A program made the position numbers and the translations under genes. A DNA stretch of 64,000 bases from Myxococcales bacterium (lineage in GTDB: Bacteria > Myxococcota_A > Polyangia > Polyangiales > Polyangiaceae), in NCBI GenBank assembly GCA_016706225.1, contig JADJKB010000002.1, positions 248,001 to 312,000 on the forward strand, read 5' to 3'. How positions within the stretch are numbered: position 1 is the stretch's first letter; every line of letters begins with the position of its first letter. Below are positions 1 through 8,666 of this stretch, one piece after another. Below the pieces are notes generated by a model. It saw only the letters and a program-made list of their open reading frames with translations. It made no database searches and had not been told where the DNA came from.

Positions 1-1233
1 GGAAGGCCGGCAGGAACAGGTACGTGGCCGTCCAGCACAGCACCATGCCGACGCCGCCGATGATGCCGAAGTGTTTGAAGCCGTTGAAGTCGGTGATCGC
101 CAGCGAGCCGTAGGCAATGCCGGCCGCGCCGGCTGCGGCCAGCGTTGCGGTGTGAGTGTCGCGATGTGCGGTCTCGACCGCCTCGGCCACCGGCACCTTT
201 TCGTCGCGGCGCGCCTCGACGTAGCGCGCCATGTACATGATGCCGAAGTTGATGCCGTTGCCCGCGATGATGCTGACCAGGAAACCCGTCGCGGTGTTCA
301 GATAACCCACACTGAGGCGTGCGGCGCCGAACGCCCAGACACAACCCACCCCGATGGTGAGCGCCATGGCCAGGAGGGTGCGCATCCGCATGAAGAACAG
401 CAGCGTGACGCTCAGGATGCCGGCCAAACCCCAGAAGCCGACGTGAGCCAGATCGTCTTTGACCGCCCGATGTTGCTCCGCGCTCGTGATCAGGTTGCCG
501 GTGAAGTTGAGCGCCAGGCTCGGATCGGCGATGTTCGTGCGCTGCTCGGCGACGATGTCCTCGATCTTCTTGCGCAGCTCGAAGGCCTTCGGGTCGCCGC
601 TCCCGAGGGGTGTTCGCACCAGAATTGCCGCGAGTTTTCCTGCTTCCCCGATGTAATAACCGTCCACGCCTTTGCTGGACTTCTTGGCCTCGTCGACCTT
701 CTTCTGGAAGCGCTTCTCGACTGCCTCGGCGGTGAGGGCCGGGGGTTCTTCGTCGTCTAGACCGAGATCACTGCCCGCCTGTTTGCCGACCTCGAACTCG
801 TAGCGGGCGACGACGTCGTCGCGCAGCTCCTGAATGTCCTTCAGGTCCGCGTACAGGTACTTGTTCTGGCGGAAAAAGCCTTCGACCTCGCGGGACCCGT
901 CATCGACGCCCACCACGAACTCGGGCCCGAGCTCGCGGATCTTCGGTGACACGAGATCCACGAAACGTTTCAGAGACTCGGCATTCTGCCCTTCCGCGAC
1001 CACCGTCAGGGTGCTGAGGCTCGACAGGCGTTTGTTGACGCGGCCAAGCTCGATCACGCTCGGCTTCTCGCTCGGCAAGAGCTCGCTGAAGGCGGTCTTC
1101 AGCTCGAGCCGGGACGCCAACCAGCCGCTCGGGATCAGCGTCACCAGCACGATCAGGACGATGTGCCAGAGGGGCGCGCGACCTGGAAGGCCCCGAGCCG
1201 TACCAGCAAGCGTTCGAGCGGCCGATTGCTCAT
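1..1233 (-). CDS. RND/MMPL-family exporter, N-terminal part, frameshifted and cut by window edge
   Basis: Inner-membrane transporter of the MMPL (HAE3, hopanoid/lipid exporter-like) branch of the RND superfamily. The reverse strand encodes one N-terminal membrane segment, a periplasmic loop of about 190 residues, then a cluster of membrane helices containing GNGINFGIMYMARY, the position of the usual GxxxDF-x-RY motif with Asn in place of Asp. The best start is ATG at 1233, preceded by AAGGTGA about 10 nt upstream. It gives MSNRPLERLLVRLGAFQVARP and then runs into a TGA. The downstream frame has no start before it is already inside helix 1. One extra C in the four-base run 1171-1174 joins the two frames and reads on naturally into the hydrophobic segment (P-L-W-H). 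The C-terminal half lies outside the window. Family assignment is firm; the substrate is unknown. Confidence 0.85.
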
Positions 1234-1331
1234 GCGATCGCGTTCACCTTGGGAGCAGCCACCCGGCCCTCCCGGCGGCCCAGGCTAGTCCGTCGTCGGG
1301 CAGAGGTCATGTCGACGGCGACAGTGGGCGC

Positions 1332-1877
1332 TCAAGGGTTGAACGTGAACGGGTAATTGACGGTTGATTCCATGCCGCGGGAGGAGGGAGGGAACTTGAT
1401 CTTCTTCAGGACCGCGACCGCGCAGCTGACGACGTCCGGAGACTTCACCTCGCTCTTCTCGACGTTGAGCACGGCCTCTTTCACCTTGCCCTCGGGATCG
1501 AGCACGAAGTGAATCGTCATCGTGCCCTTTAGATCGGGGATCTGTTTGCGGGCCTTCTCGTAGCACTCGCGCACAGGTTTGCGGTTGTCCTGCACCAGCT
1601 TCTGGATCACCTCGGTGGTGCGGGTCTCGGCATCGCCGCCCTTGTCCCCAGACCCCTCACCGCCCGCGCCTTCCGGATTCGCGCCGTCGGTTCCTGCGCC
1701 TTCCTCCTTGCCCGAAGGTGTCGCGGGATCTTCCTCGGTGCCCGCGCTGGGGTCACTGGTCTTGGCCGCGGTCGCTGGTGATGCAGCCTCCGGCTGTTGC
1801 CCGCCACAGCCGGCGAACGAGATGAGCGTCACGAGGACGAGTGAAGCCGCGATGTTGAGCGTGGAGCAGGCCTGCAT
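1332..1877 (-). CDS. AgmX/PglI C-terminal (TonB-like) domain lipoprotein
   Basis: 181-aa predicted lipoprotein with a signal peptide ending in SFAGC (Cys24), followed by a low-complexity acidic and Gly/Pro/Ala linker to about residue 90. The C-terminal ~85 residues have the TonB-like pattern of the AgmX/PglI family: a region reading DPEGKVKEAVL, a conserved Cys, then AVLKKIKFPP and a final beta strand ending YPFTFNP. Proteins of this family are common in myxobacteria and are linked to gliding and cell-envelope complexes, but this short solo form has no direct functional assignment. It is transcribed in the same direction as the upstream HNH gene (51 nt gap) and the downstream MMPL gene (98 nt gap), so co-transcription is possible. 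Confidence 0.75.
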   Translation of the reverse strand: MQACSTLNIAASLVLVTLISFAGCGGQQPEAASPATAAKTSDPSAGTEEDPATPSGKEEGAGTDGANPEGAGGEGSGDKGGDAETRTTEVIQKLVQDNRKPVRECYEKARKQIPDLKGTMTIHFVLDPEGKVKEAVLNVEKSEVKSPDVVSCAVAVLKKIKFPPSSRGMESTVNYPFTFNP

Positions 1878-1929
1878 GCGCGCATCATAGTGGGTCGCCG
1901 CGGCTGCTCAAGACCCAAGCTCGCTGGGC

Positions 1930-2565
1930 TCATCCCGCCGCGAGATACGGCTGCCACTCGCTGAACGGTTCGCGTTCCACCAACAGAATCTGCGCCGGCG
2001 TCGTCCAGCGGGGTTTCTGGGGGCGGCGCAGCAGGGTCATGCCCGCCTCGTCGGGGGTGCGCTGACCCTTCTTGAGGTTGCACGACCGGCAGGACACGAC
2101 GAGATTCTCCCAGCTCTCCCCGCCGCCGCGCGAGCGCGGCTGCACGTGATCCAGGTTGAGGTCGCGGCTCATGGGTCGACGTCCGCAGTACTGGCACTGG
2201 TGTTCGTCACGCAGCATCAGGTTGCGGCGGGTCAGTCGTACGATCATGCGCGGCGAGCGATCGTAGCGGACCAGGTGCAGCACGCGCGGCACGCGCAACT
2301 GGCCGCCGACCATCGGGATGCCGTCGTCGCGCGAGCGAATCGGCAGCGAGCGCCAGCGCACGAAATCGTGCATGGCGCCGTCGTCATCGACGGCCATCGC
2401 CGCGCCGCCGAACAAGAGCACGACGGCACGTCGAGCGGAGGTTACGCTGACGGGCGCGAAGTAGCGATTGAGCAGCAGTACCGGCAGTGCCAGCACGTCA
2501 CGCCCCGCGTTCGGGCGTTTCCTCAGGCCACTGCCGCTCGAGTCCACCTTCCGAAAGCCTAGCAT
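1930..2565 (-). CDS. HNH endonuclease
   Basis: 211-aa HNH nuclease of the common standalone type. The N-terminal region (about residues 25-110) holds the NRYFAPVSVTSARRAVVLL segment typical of this subfamily. The C-terminal catalytic part shows Cys124-x2-Cys127, the LDH core with His140, PRSRGG, Asn154 and a second zinc pair Cys159-x2-Cys162 followed by Asn163. All expected residues are present, so the enzyme should be active. The role of these chromosomal HNH proteins in cells is not settled. The ATG at 2565 was kept; the conserved block begins near residue 25, so a slightly later start is possible. It is divergent from the lipoprotein gene at 2683. Confidence 0.85.
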   Translation of the reverse strand: MLGFRKVDSSGSGLRKRPNAGRDVLALPVLLLNRYFAPVSVTSARRAVVLLFGGAAMAVDDDGAMHDFVRWRSLPIRSRDDGIPMVGGQLRVPRVLHLVRYDRSPRMIVRLTRRNLMLRDEHQCQYCGRRPMSRDLNLDHVQPRSRGGGESWENLVVSCRSCNLKKGQRTPDEAGMTLLRRPQKPRWTTPAQILLVEREPFSEWQPYLAAG

Positions 2566-2682
2566 GAGGGCCGCGCTTGCCCGGTTTCGGGCCGGTCGCG
2601 TCGAGCCGCCAACCCTCGACCCTAGGCCCGCGATGGGTTATCTCGTCGCCCGCCGGCGCTAACCCGCCGCCTGAGGTACCCC

Positions 2683-4107
2683 GTGAAGTCATTCTTGCTC
2701 CCGAGCGCGCTCGCTCTCGCTTTGTCCTCCATGGCGTGCGGCCCCGCCGTGACCAACAGCGAGCCGGTGTGGCCCGACGCTGCGAAGAAATGGTTTGACA
2801 GAGCGGAAGCCAGTTACCGAACCGGAGACATCGACGACGCGGAGCTCTCCCTGGGCAACGCCCTTCGCGTGCTGCCCGACGAGCCCTTGGTGCGCGTGCT
2901 CGGCGCGCGCATCGCGCTGGCCAAGCTGGAGTACGATCGCAGCACGCAGCTTCTGGCGACCGTCGAGAGCGCCGACGCGAGCGCGATCCGTGGGCGCGCC
3001 TACTGGTATTCCGGCCAGATCGACAAGGCTGCGGACGAGCTGGAAAAGCTGGTCGCGGATCCGGAGGTCCGCGACATCTGGGCGACCGAGGTGGCGAAGC
3101 TGGCGCGGCGCGGGTCGGGGCGCAAACCGTTCAAGATGAGCGGTGGCCTGCTTGCGATGATGGAGATGCCTCAGGTTGCGTCGACCTCGCTGGTCGTACC
3201 GGTCGAGGTCAACGGAGAGCCTGCGCTCGGGCTGATCGCCACGGGGACCGCCGAAGCCGTGGTCGACAGTGGTGGCCCGGGGGGTGATCCGAAGTGGATT
3301 TCGCTGCGGTTCGGCGAGCGGATCGAGGTGAAGGACGTGCCGGCGCTGTCGAAGGATCTGTCCGGGATCTCCAAGCAGCTGAACGCGCCGATCAAGGTGT
3401 TGATCGGCGTGAATCTGCTGCGGCACCTGCACCCCACGATTGATTTCTCGGGCAGCCAGTTCGTCGTTCGCAGCTTCGAGCCGCCGCCCCCGCCGCAGGC
3501 CACGACCGTACGCATCAGCTACGTGCGCGGCGGAGGCATGATGATGCGAGGTGGATTTGGCACCGACCTCAATGCGCCCCCGGCGTCGCTGCTCATCGAC
3601 ACCTCCATGACCTTCCCGCTGGCCCTGGACGAAGGCGGTTGGAAGAAGGCGGGCCTTCCGACCTCGTCGCTGCGATCGATCCCCAACGCGGGCGGGCTCA
3701 GGGCTGGAATTTTGCCTCAGCTTCGCCTGGGCGCGTTCACCATTCCGCAGGTTCCCGGTGTGCTCGGCGCGCCGGTCGCCGAGCTCGAGAAGGGACTCGG
3801 CGTCGATCTCGATGGCCTCGTTGGCTCCGGCCTGCTGGCGACCTTCCGGGTCACGCTCGCCGACCGCGGTCGCACGATGTGGCTCGAAGATCTGCCGGCG
3901 GAAGCCCTGATCCCCGCACCGAAGATGCCGAGCCTCCCCGACGTCGGGGACGTTCCGGATGACCCGGAGCCGGAACCGGAGCCGACGAAACCCGCAGCAA
4001 AAGCGGGGTGGAAGGCGCCGAAACCCAAGGGCGCGGCAGCACCGAAGGCGCCGGCTGCGAACACTCCTCCGGCACCGAAGGCTCCGGCCCCCGGAGCCAA
4101 ACCATGA
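2683..4107 (+). CDS. TPR and retropepsin-like (aspartyl protease-fold) lipoprotein
   Basis: 474-aa secreted protein with a GTG start preceded by GAGG. A hydrophobic leader ends at Cys19 with a weak lipobox. Residues about 35-135 are TPR-like helices (WFDRAEASYRTGDIDDAEL). Residues about 165-400 read as two lobes of a retropepsin-like fold: one with LVVPVEVNGEPALGLIATGT, the other with LLIDTSMTFPLAL. The canonical catalytic D-T/S-G is replaced by ATG and DTS, so proteolytic activity is doubtful and a binding role is possible. The C-terminus is a Pro/Ala/Lys-rich tail. Its stop overlaps the coaD start (ATGA), suggesting translational coupling. Domain naming is by pattern only. Confidence 0.65.
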   Translation: MKSFLLPSALALALSSMACGPAVTNSEPVWPDAAKKWFDRAEASYRTGDIDDAELSLGNALRVLPDEPLVRVLGARIALAKLEYDRSTQLLATVESADASAIRGRAYWYSGQIDKAADELEKLVADPEVRDIWATEVAKLARRGSGRKPFKMSGGLLAMMEMPQVASTSLVVPVEVNGEPALGLIATGTAEAVVDSGGPGGDPKWISLRFGERIEVKDVPALSKDLSGISKQLNAPIKVLIGVNLLRHLHPTIDFSGSQFVVRSFEPPPPPQATTVRISYVRGGGMMMRGGFGTDLNAPPASLLIDTSMTFPLALDEGGWKKAGLPTSSLRSIPNAGGLRAGILPQLRLGAFTIPQVPGVLGAPVAELEKGLGVDLDGLVGSGLLATFRVTLADRGRTMWLEDLPAEALIPAPKMPSLPDVGDVPDDPEPEPEPTKPAAKAGWKAPKPKGAAAPKAPAANTPPAPKAPAPGAKP

Positions 4108-4595
4108 GCGCCGCGCAGCTCGCGATCTACGCAGGGAGCTTCGACCCGCCGACGTACGGGCACCTCGATCTCGTGGAGCGCGCGGCCAAGTTGTTCCCGC
4201 GGGTGGTGGTCGCGGTGGGCGTCCACCCGAACAAACAACCACTGCTCTCAGCCGCCGAGCGCATGGAGCTCTTGCGTGAGTGTTCGTCCCCGTACCCGAA
4301 CGTCGAGGTGGACTCGTTCCAGGGCCTCTTGATTGACTACGGGCAACGCATCGGCGCGCGGGTCATCGTGCGTGGTTTGCGGGCCGCGACGGACTTCGAA
4401 TACGAGCTCCAGATTGCGCACGCGAACTCGGATCTGCGCCCCGAGATCGACACGGTGTTCTTGCCGACACGCACCAACTACGGCTTCATCTCCGCCTCGC
4501 TGGTCCGAGAGATCGCCAGCCACGGCGGGGACATTGCGCGCTACGCGCCGCCCAACGTCGTCGCGGCGCTGCGGCGGCGCTTCAGCGTGGCCTAG
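4104..4595 (+). CDS. coaD: phosphopantetheine adenylyltransferase
   Basis: 163-aa enzyme of coenzyme A synthesis that joins ATP and 4'-phosphopantetheine to give dephospho-CoA; 163 aa is normal for bacterial CoaD. The nucleotidyltransferase signature GSFDPPTYGHLDL (residues 11-23, T/H-x-G-H motif) and the C-terminal TNYGFISASLVRE segment (ISSS-x-VR type) are present, as is RGLRAATDFEYE. The ATG at 4104 was chosen because it overlaps the stop of the preceding gene as ATGA and places the motif at the usual distance from the N-terminus. The stop codon shares the palindrome CTAG (4592-4595) with the stop of the convergent site-2 protease gene. Confidence 0.97.
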   Translation: MSAAQLAIYAGSFDPPTYGHLDLVERAAKLFPRVVVAVGVHPNKQPLLSAAERMELLRECSSPYPNVEVDSFQGLLIDYGQRIGARVIVRGLRAATDFEYELQIAHANSDLRPEIDTVFLPTRTNYGFISASLVREIASHGGDIARYAPPNVVAALRRRFSVA

Positions 4596-5637
4596 AAGAC
4601 CGCCCACGGAGTGGGCATGAACAGAAGCACGAACAGCGCCAGTGTGCCGATGGCCACGATGCGCCGTTTGGGAGAGAGCGTGTCCTCGTCGACCGGCGGG
4701 TGATCTGCGCCGGAGACGGCTCGGAGCACCCAGAGCAGCACAAAAATGCTGATCCACACCGTCGCGGCGCTGACCGGCAGCCAGCTTTGTTTGGCAAAAC
4801 CCTCGGCGAAACCCCGGCGCACGATCGGCAGCACGTGCACGACGGAGTTGTAGACAACCATGACCGCGGGCAGGAAGACCGCGAAGCGCGCGTAGCGATT
4901 CTGCTTCTCTCCGAGCAGCGCATACGCCACGTGTCCGCCGTCGAGCTGGCCGAACGGCAACAGGTTCAGGAACGTCACCAGAAATCCGGCCCACGCGGCG
5001 AGCGCCGTCGGGTGCAAGAACACGTCCTGATTTGCGGCAATCGGTCCGTGGACGATGCGCTTGAGCAGCCAGTAGAGGATGCTCTGCCCTTCTTGGATGT
5101 AACCGCCCTCGCTGCGTGGGCCGAGCTTCGACAGGTACAGACCGACCAGCATCACCGGGAGTGCGACGACCATGCCGGCCAGCGGTCCCGCGGCGCCGAT
5201 GTCGAGCAGCGCGTTCGCCGAACGGATGCGCTTCGGCATGACGATCACCGCGCCGAAGGTGCCGAACGGGCTGAACTTGGGGAACGGGATGAAATACGGC
5301 AGTGACGCCGGCACACGGTGGATGCGTGCGGCGATGTAGTGGCCGAACTCGTGGCAGAGCAAGATCGAGAGCAGCGGCACGGCAAAGCGCCAGCCCTGGA
5401 GCCAGCCGCGAAAACCCGCCACGTCGCTCGCGCCGGCCCAGGCTTGCCCGACCTCGAACACACTCCAGACCGTGCCGGCGAAGAGCAGCAAGTTGATCGG
5501 CCAGCGCGGGCGCCGGCGCGCGCCGGGGCGCTCGTTTCACCTGGTTCGCTCGGCGGGACCGGCGCGGGCTCGGAGCGCGGGATCTCCGCGCCCTCGGGCG
5601 GTGCGGGAAAGCGCCATTCGTCGTTGGAGCTGCTCAT
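4592..5637 (-). CDS. site-2 protease family (M50) membrane metalloprotease, frameshifted
   Basis: Polytopic intramembrane zinc protease. The zinc motif HEFGH is at about residues 96-100 of the repaired protein, and the third ligand region NLLPFGQLDGGH (Asp about 233) is typical of M50 enzymes such as those cleaving membrane-bound transcription factors. The natural start is ATG at 5637, overlapping the SctL-like stop (ATGA), which gives MSSSNDEWRFPAPPEG and a Pro-rich cytoplasmic tail. That frame leaves the protease frame near 5525-5528, a run of four G/C. One more C gives a smooth joint (SAPGARRRPRWPINLLLF) and a 348-aa protein. The frame on its own has only a TTG start at 5491. It is the last gene of a five-gene overlapping operon. 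Confidence 0.85.
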
Positions 5638-6287
5638 TTCTTCAACGACTCGCGAAGCGTTTCGGCCAATCGATCGAGCTGCGGGGCCAGGGCCCCGTCG
5701 AGTACACCGATCTCGGTCTCGAGGCGCAGACTGCCGGACGCGCGGGTCGCATCGGCCGTCAGCTCGAGCACCTCCAGCGTGCCGGTCAGGGATTCGCGCT
5801 CACTCTCGAGCCAACGCACGTCGTCGGGGTGAGCGACGATGCGCACGCGGCGCGCGCCCCGCGCCTCCGCCAGCGCACGCTTTGCAATCGCGGTGACACG
5901 CGCGGGATCAAGCCGCAGCTCTTCACCCAGCAGCCGCTCTGCGAGCAAACGTGCGAGCTCGACGCTGCGATCGAGCGCTCGCTCGTCGGCTGCGGCTTCG
6001 TGTCGGGCGAGGGCAACGGCAGTGGCGGCGACCGCTGCAATGCCATCGGCTCGCCCCTCGGCTTCAGCGGCCAGCCGCGCATCGCCGGCTGCGCGGGCGG
6101 CGCTCTCCAGCAGTGTTCGAGCCCGCTCTTCGGCGCTCCCGATCAGCTCCCGCGCGCGTGCATCCGCATCGACGAGCTGCTTCGGGACTCTGCGCCCCAT
6201 CGGAGCGGGTGCGGTGTTCGCGAGCGCCAAGGGCACGGCGGCTCCCACCTGTTCCGCGCGCAGCAGGCGCCCTCGGGTGATGCTCAT
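5634..6287 (-). CDS. FliH/SctL-like stator protein (type III secretion ATPase regulator family)
   Basis: 217-aa protein. A long Ala/Glu/Arg-rich helix (about residues 25-110) is followed by a domain with ARVTAIAKRALAEARGARRV, RIVAHPDDVRWLE and a final EIGVLDGALAPQLDRLAETL. This order matches the stator/peripheral-stalk subunits of type III secretion and flagellar ATPases (SctL/YscL/FliH). No other secretion gene lies in the window, so it is either an orphan or acts with parts encoded elsewhere. The start ATG at 6287 overlaps the previous stop (ATGA), and its own stop overlaps the protease start. The V-ATPase E-subunit family is a distant alternative. Confidence 0.7.
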   Translation of the reverse strand: MSITRGRLLRAEQVGAAVPLALANTAPAPMGRRVPKQLVDADARARELIGSAEERARTLLESAARAAGDARLAAEAEGRADGIAAVAATAVALARHEAAADERALDRSVELARLLAERLLGEELRLDPARVTAIAKRALAEARGARRVRIVAHPDDVRWLESERESLTGTLEVLELTADATRASGSLRLETEIGVLDGALAPQLDRLAETLRESLKK

Positions 6288-6505
6288 TTGAGGCCCCGCG
6301 CGTCGAGCGCCTGGACCACTCGGGCGATTTCCCGGGCCAGCACCACGGCGCGGGCACTGCGTTCGTTTTGGCCAAGTGCGCGGGCGAGCTGCGCGGCGGT
6401 GCCGGAGCCGTCGGTGAGCGGGGAGAGCAGTTCGTCTCCGCGTCGATCGAGCAGATAACTCATGGCCACGAAGGCACGGGCGAAGTCCGCTTGGTGATCG
6501 TTCAC
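6284..6505 (-). CDS. small hypothetical protein, 73 aa
   Basis: The reading frame starts with GTG at 6505, which overlaps the stop of the metallo-beta-lactamase gene (GTGA), and ends in a TGA overlapping the next ATG. Both junctions show the same translational coupling as the rest of the operon, and third positions are G/C rich, which supports a real gene. The product is mostly helical, with a stretch AMSYLLDRRGDELL, a central GSGTAAQLARALGQNERSAR and a C-terminal VVLAREIARVVQALDARGLK. No signal peptide or membrane segment is visible. The family is not recognised; its place before the SctL-like gene makes a partner or adaptor role possible, but that is inference. Confidence 0.6.
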   Translation of the reverse strand: MNDHQADFARAFVAMSYLLDRRGDELLSPLTDGSGTAAQLARALGQNERSARAVVLAREIARVVQALDARGLK

Positions 6506-7362
6506 GTTGCCCAAAATTTTTCGCCGTCGGTTCGCGCGCGGCCCTCGGACACCAGCTTGACCAAGTGTGCCCGCACACTCAAGAGGGCTAGCGGCCAGAT
6601 CTGCCGAGGGGTGTCGGAGTAGGCGGTGGGCAGCATGGCCACATCGCTGATTCCGTCCGGTCCCGAAGCCTGGACGGCGTCGAGGACCTTCGACTCGCGG
6701 GCCAGTCGGTGGGCCACGTAGTGCGAAAACAGGGCAGCGGGTTGGTCGATGGGGTCGCCGTGGGCAGGCAAGGCCGTGCTGGCCCCGAGCGCCTCGAGGC
6801 GGGCGAGCTGCCGCAGGTATTCCGCCATGTCGCCGTCGTGGGTCTCGATCAAGATCGTGCCCTCGCTCGCGACCATGTCGCCCACGATGACGTGGCCGGC
6901 CTCCGCTTCGAACAAGCAGACGTGACCCGGGGCGTGACCCGGTGTGTGCAGCACCCGCCAGCTCTGCGCCCGCGGCCCGTCGAGCACCAGCTCTTCGCCG
7001 TCTTCCAGCGTGCGCTCGAAGCGGAGCTCGGGCAGCCGCTCGCGCGTGAGGGCGTGGGCCCACAGGGGTACCCCGAGCTCCCGCGAGAGCTCCGCGGCGC
7101 CGCCGACGTGATCGATGTGGTGATGCGTGAGCACGATCGCGCGCAGCGAGCGGCCGCTGTTTCTCAGGTTGCGTGCCCAGTCGAGCCACGCCGTTTGTTC
7201 GTCGGCGTACGGGGTCGCGGGCTCGATGAGCAAGACCTCGCGGCCGCCAAGCGCATAACTCTGGGTGTGTGTCGCCGGCGGAAGAGTCGGCGTCCGGACC
7301 GGAAACCGTGCAATTCCGTCGGCGACTTCCTGGGGGCGGAGCATGTGGGTCGGCGCGCTCAC
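6502..7362 (-). CDS. MBL-fold metallohydrolase (LACTB2-like)
   Basis: 286-aa metallo-beta-lactamase fold hydrolase. The zinc motif is THHHIDHVGG (His80-x-His82-x-Asp84-His85), followed by HTPGHAPGH near residue 145, the Asp ligand in GDMVASEG and the PAHGD segment. A C-terminal winged-helix-like part holds YSDTPRQIWPLALLSVRAHL, as in LACTB2-type and RNase-like MBL hydrolases. The start GTG at 7362 overlaps the thiolase stop (GTGA). Its substrate is unknown. Being coupled to a thiolase gene suggests hydrolysis of a thioester or related metabolite, or simple co-expression. Confidence 0.88.
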   Translation of the reverse strand: MSAPTHMLRPQEVADGIARFPVRTPTLPPATHTQSYALGGREVLLIEPATPYADEQTAWLDWARNLRNSGRSLRAIVLTHHHIDHVGGAAELSRELGVPLWAHALTRERLPELRFERTLEDGEELVLDGPRAQSWRVLHTPGHAPGHVCLFEAEAGHVIVGDMVASEGTILIETHDGDMAEYLRQLARLEALGASTALPAHGDPIDQPAALFSHYVAHRLARESKVLDAVQASGPDGISDVAMLPTAYSDTPRQIWPLALLSVRAHLVKLVSEGRARTDGEKFWAT

Positions 7363-8549
7363 ACGCGCTCGACGACCACCGCCACGGCTTCACCACCACC
7401 GATGCAGAGTGTGGCAAGACCGGTCTTCACCTTCTGGTCGCGCATCGCGTACAGCAGCGTGGTGAGGATGCGGGCCCCCGATGCGCCGATGGGGTGACCC
7501 ATGGCGACGGCGCCGCCGCGCACGTTGACCTTAGCGGGATCGATACCGGAGATCTTCGAGCACGCCATGGTGACGCAGGAGAACGCCTCGTTGATTTCCC
7601 AGAGATCGATCTGCTCCGTCTTCATGCCGAGCTTGGTCATCGTTCGGTCGATGGCCTTGGACGGCGCGGTGGTGAACCAGTCGGGCGCCTGGGCCGCGCC
7701 GCCGTAACCAACGATGCGGGCCAGAGGCGTGAGTTTGTGCTCTTTCACGGCCTTTTCACTGGCCAGGACCAGAGCGGACGCGCCGTCGTTGATGCTCGAA
7801 GCGTTGGCCGCGGTGATGGTCCCGTCCTTGGCGAAGGCCGGCCGCAGCTTGTCGAACTTCGACGGATCTCCGCGCCCGGGTTCCTCGTCGACCTTCACGC
7901 TGATCGGGTCGCCCTTCTTCTGTGGAATGTCGACCGTCACGATCTCGGCGTCGAAGAGCCCCTCTTTCTGCGCGTTGATGGCGCGGCGGTAGCTCTCGCG
8001 GGCAAACTCGTCCTGCGCCTCGCGGGTGAGCGTGTACTCCTTGGCGCACTTCTCCCCGGCCTCACCCATGTGGAAGTTGCCGTATGGATCCCAGAGCCCG
8101 TCGAAGATCATGCCGTCCACGAGCTTGCCGTCGCCCATGCGGTAACCGGTGCGCGCCTGGTGCAGGTAGTACGGGACGTTCGACATCGACTCCATGCCAC
8201 CCGCGACGACGATGTCGGCGTCGCCCAACATCAGGGTCTTGGCGCCGAAGATCACGGACTGCAGACCCGAGCCGCAGACCTTGCCCACGGTCGTGGCCGG
8301 CACGCTGTCGGGGACACCGGCGAAGATGGCGGCCTGACGCGCAGGTGCCTGGCCAACACCGGCACCGAGCACGTTGCCCATGAAGACCTCTTGCACGAGC
8401 GCTGACTCGATCTTCGCGCGGGTGATGGCTTCTTTGATCGCGATGACGCCCAAGCGCGGGGCGGGCAGTGAGGCGAGCGCGCCGAGGTAAGAACCGATCG
8501 GCGTGCGGGTGGCGCTGACGACAAAAACCGGAGCAACGTGGTGGGTCAT
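7359..8549 (-). CDS. acetyl-CoA C-acetyltransferase (thiolase)
   Basis: 396-aa degradative/biosynthetic thiolase that condenses two acetyl-CoA to acetoacetyl-CoA or reverses the last step of beta-oxidation. The active-site Cys92 lies in GKVCGSGLQS, the NEAF motif at 320-323, His352 in GHPIGASGAR and the second Cys382 in LCIGGGEA, so the full catalytic set is there. Length is standard. The start ATG at 8549 is preceded by a strong AAGGGAG site. It is the first gene of a minus-strand operon whose five genes all overlap by about 4 nt. Whether it feeds polyhydroxyalkanoate, mevalonate or fatty-acid breakdown cannot be told from the window. Confidence 0.95.
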   Translation of the reverse strand: MTHHVAPVFVVSATRTPIGSYLGALASLPAPRLGVIAIKEAITRAKIESALVQEVFMGNVLGAGVGQAPARQAAIFAGVPDSVPATTVGKVCGSGLQSVIFGAKTLMLGDADIVVAGGMESMSNVPYYLHQARTGYRMGDGKLVDGMIFDGLWDPYGNFHMGEAGEKCAKEYTLTREAQDEFARESYRRAINAQKEGLFDAEIVTVDIPQKKGDPISVKVDEEPGRGDPSKFDKLRPAFAKDGTITAANASSINDGASALVLASEKAVKEHKLTPLARIVGYGGAAQAPDWFTTAPSKAIDRTMTKLGMKTEQIDLWEINEAFSCVTMACSKISGIDPAKVNVRGGAVAMGHPIGASGARILTTLLYAMRDQKVKTGLATLCIGGGEAVAVVVERV

Positions 8550-8666
8550 GCTGATCTCCCTTGAAAAGCTGCTCTAACGCGGTTTTCCCGGCCCGGCCAC
8601 CCCCTCCCGGGCGCGCGTGGCGAGCCACCCTCGCACCCGCTGCGCCCTTCGGGCTAAGTAGGGGAC

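Noticed and set aside
71..760. 229-codon plus-strand frame at the window start
   Set aside because: The opposite strand encodes a convincing MMPL transporter with membrane helices; the plus frame is its antisense shadow.
2689..4242. 517-codon minus-strand frame opposite the TPR/retropepsin-like gene and coaD
   Set aside because: It covers a well-supported coaD and shows only basic low-complexity sequence.
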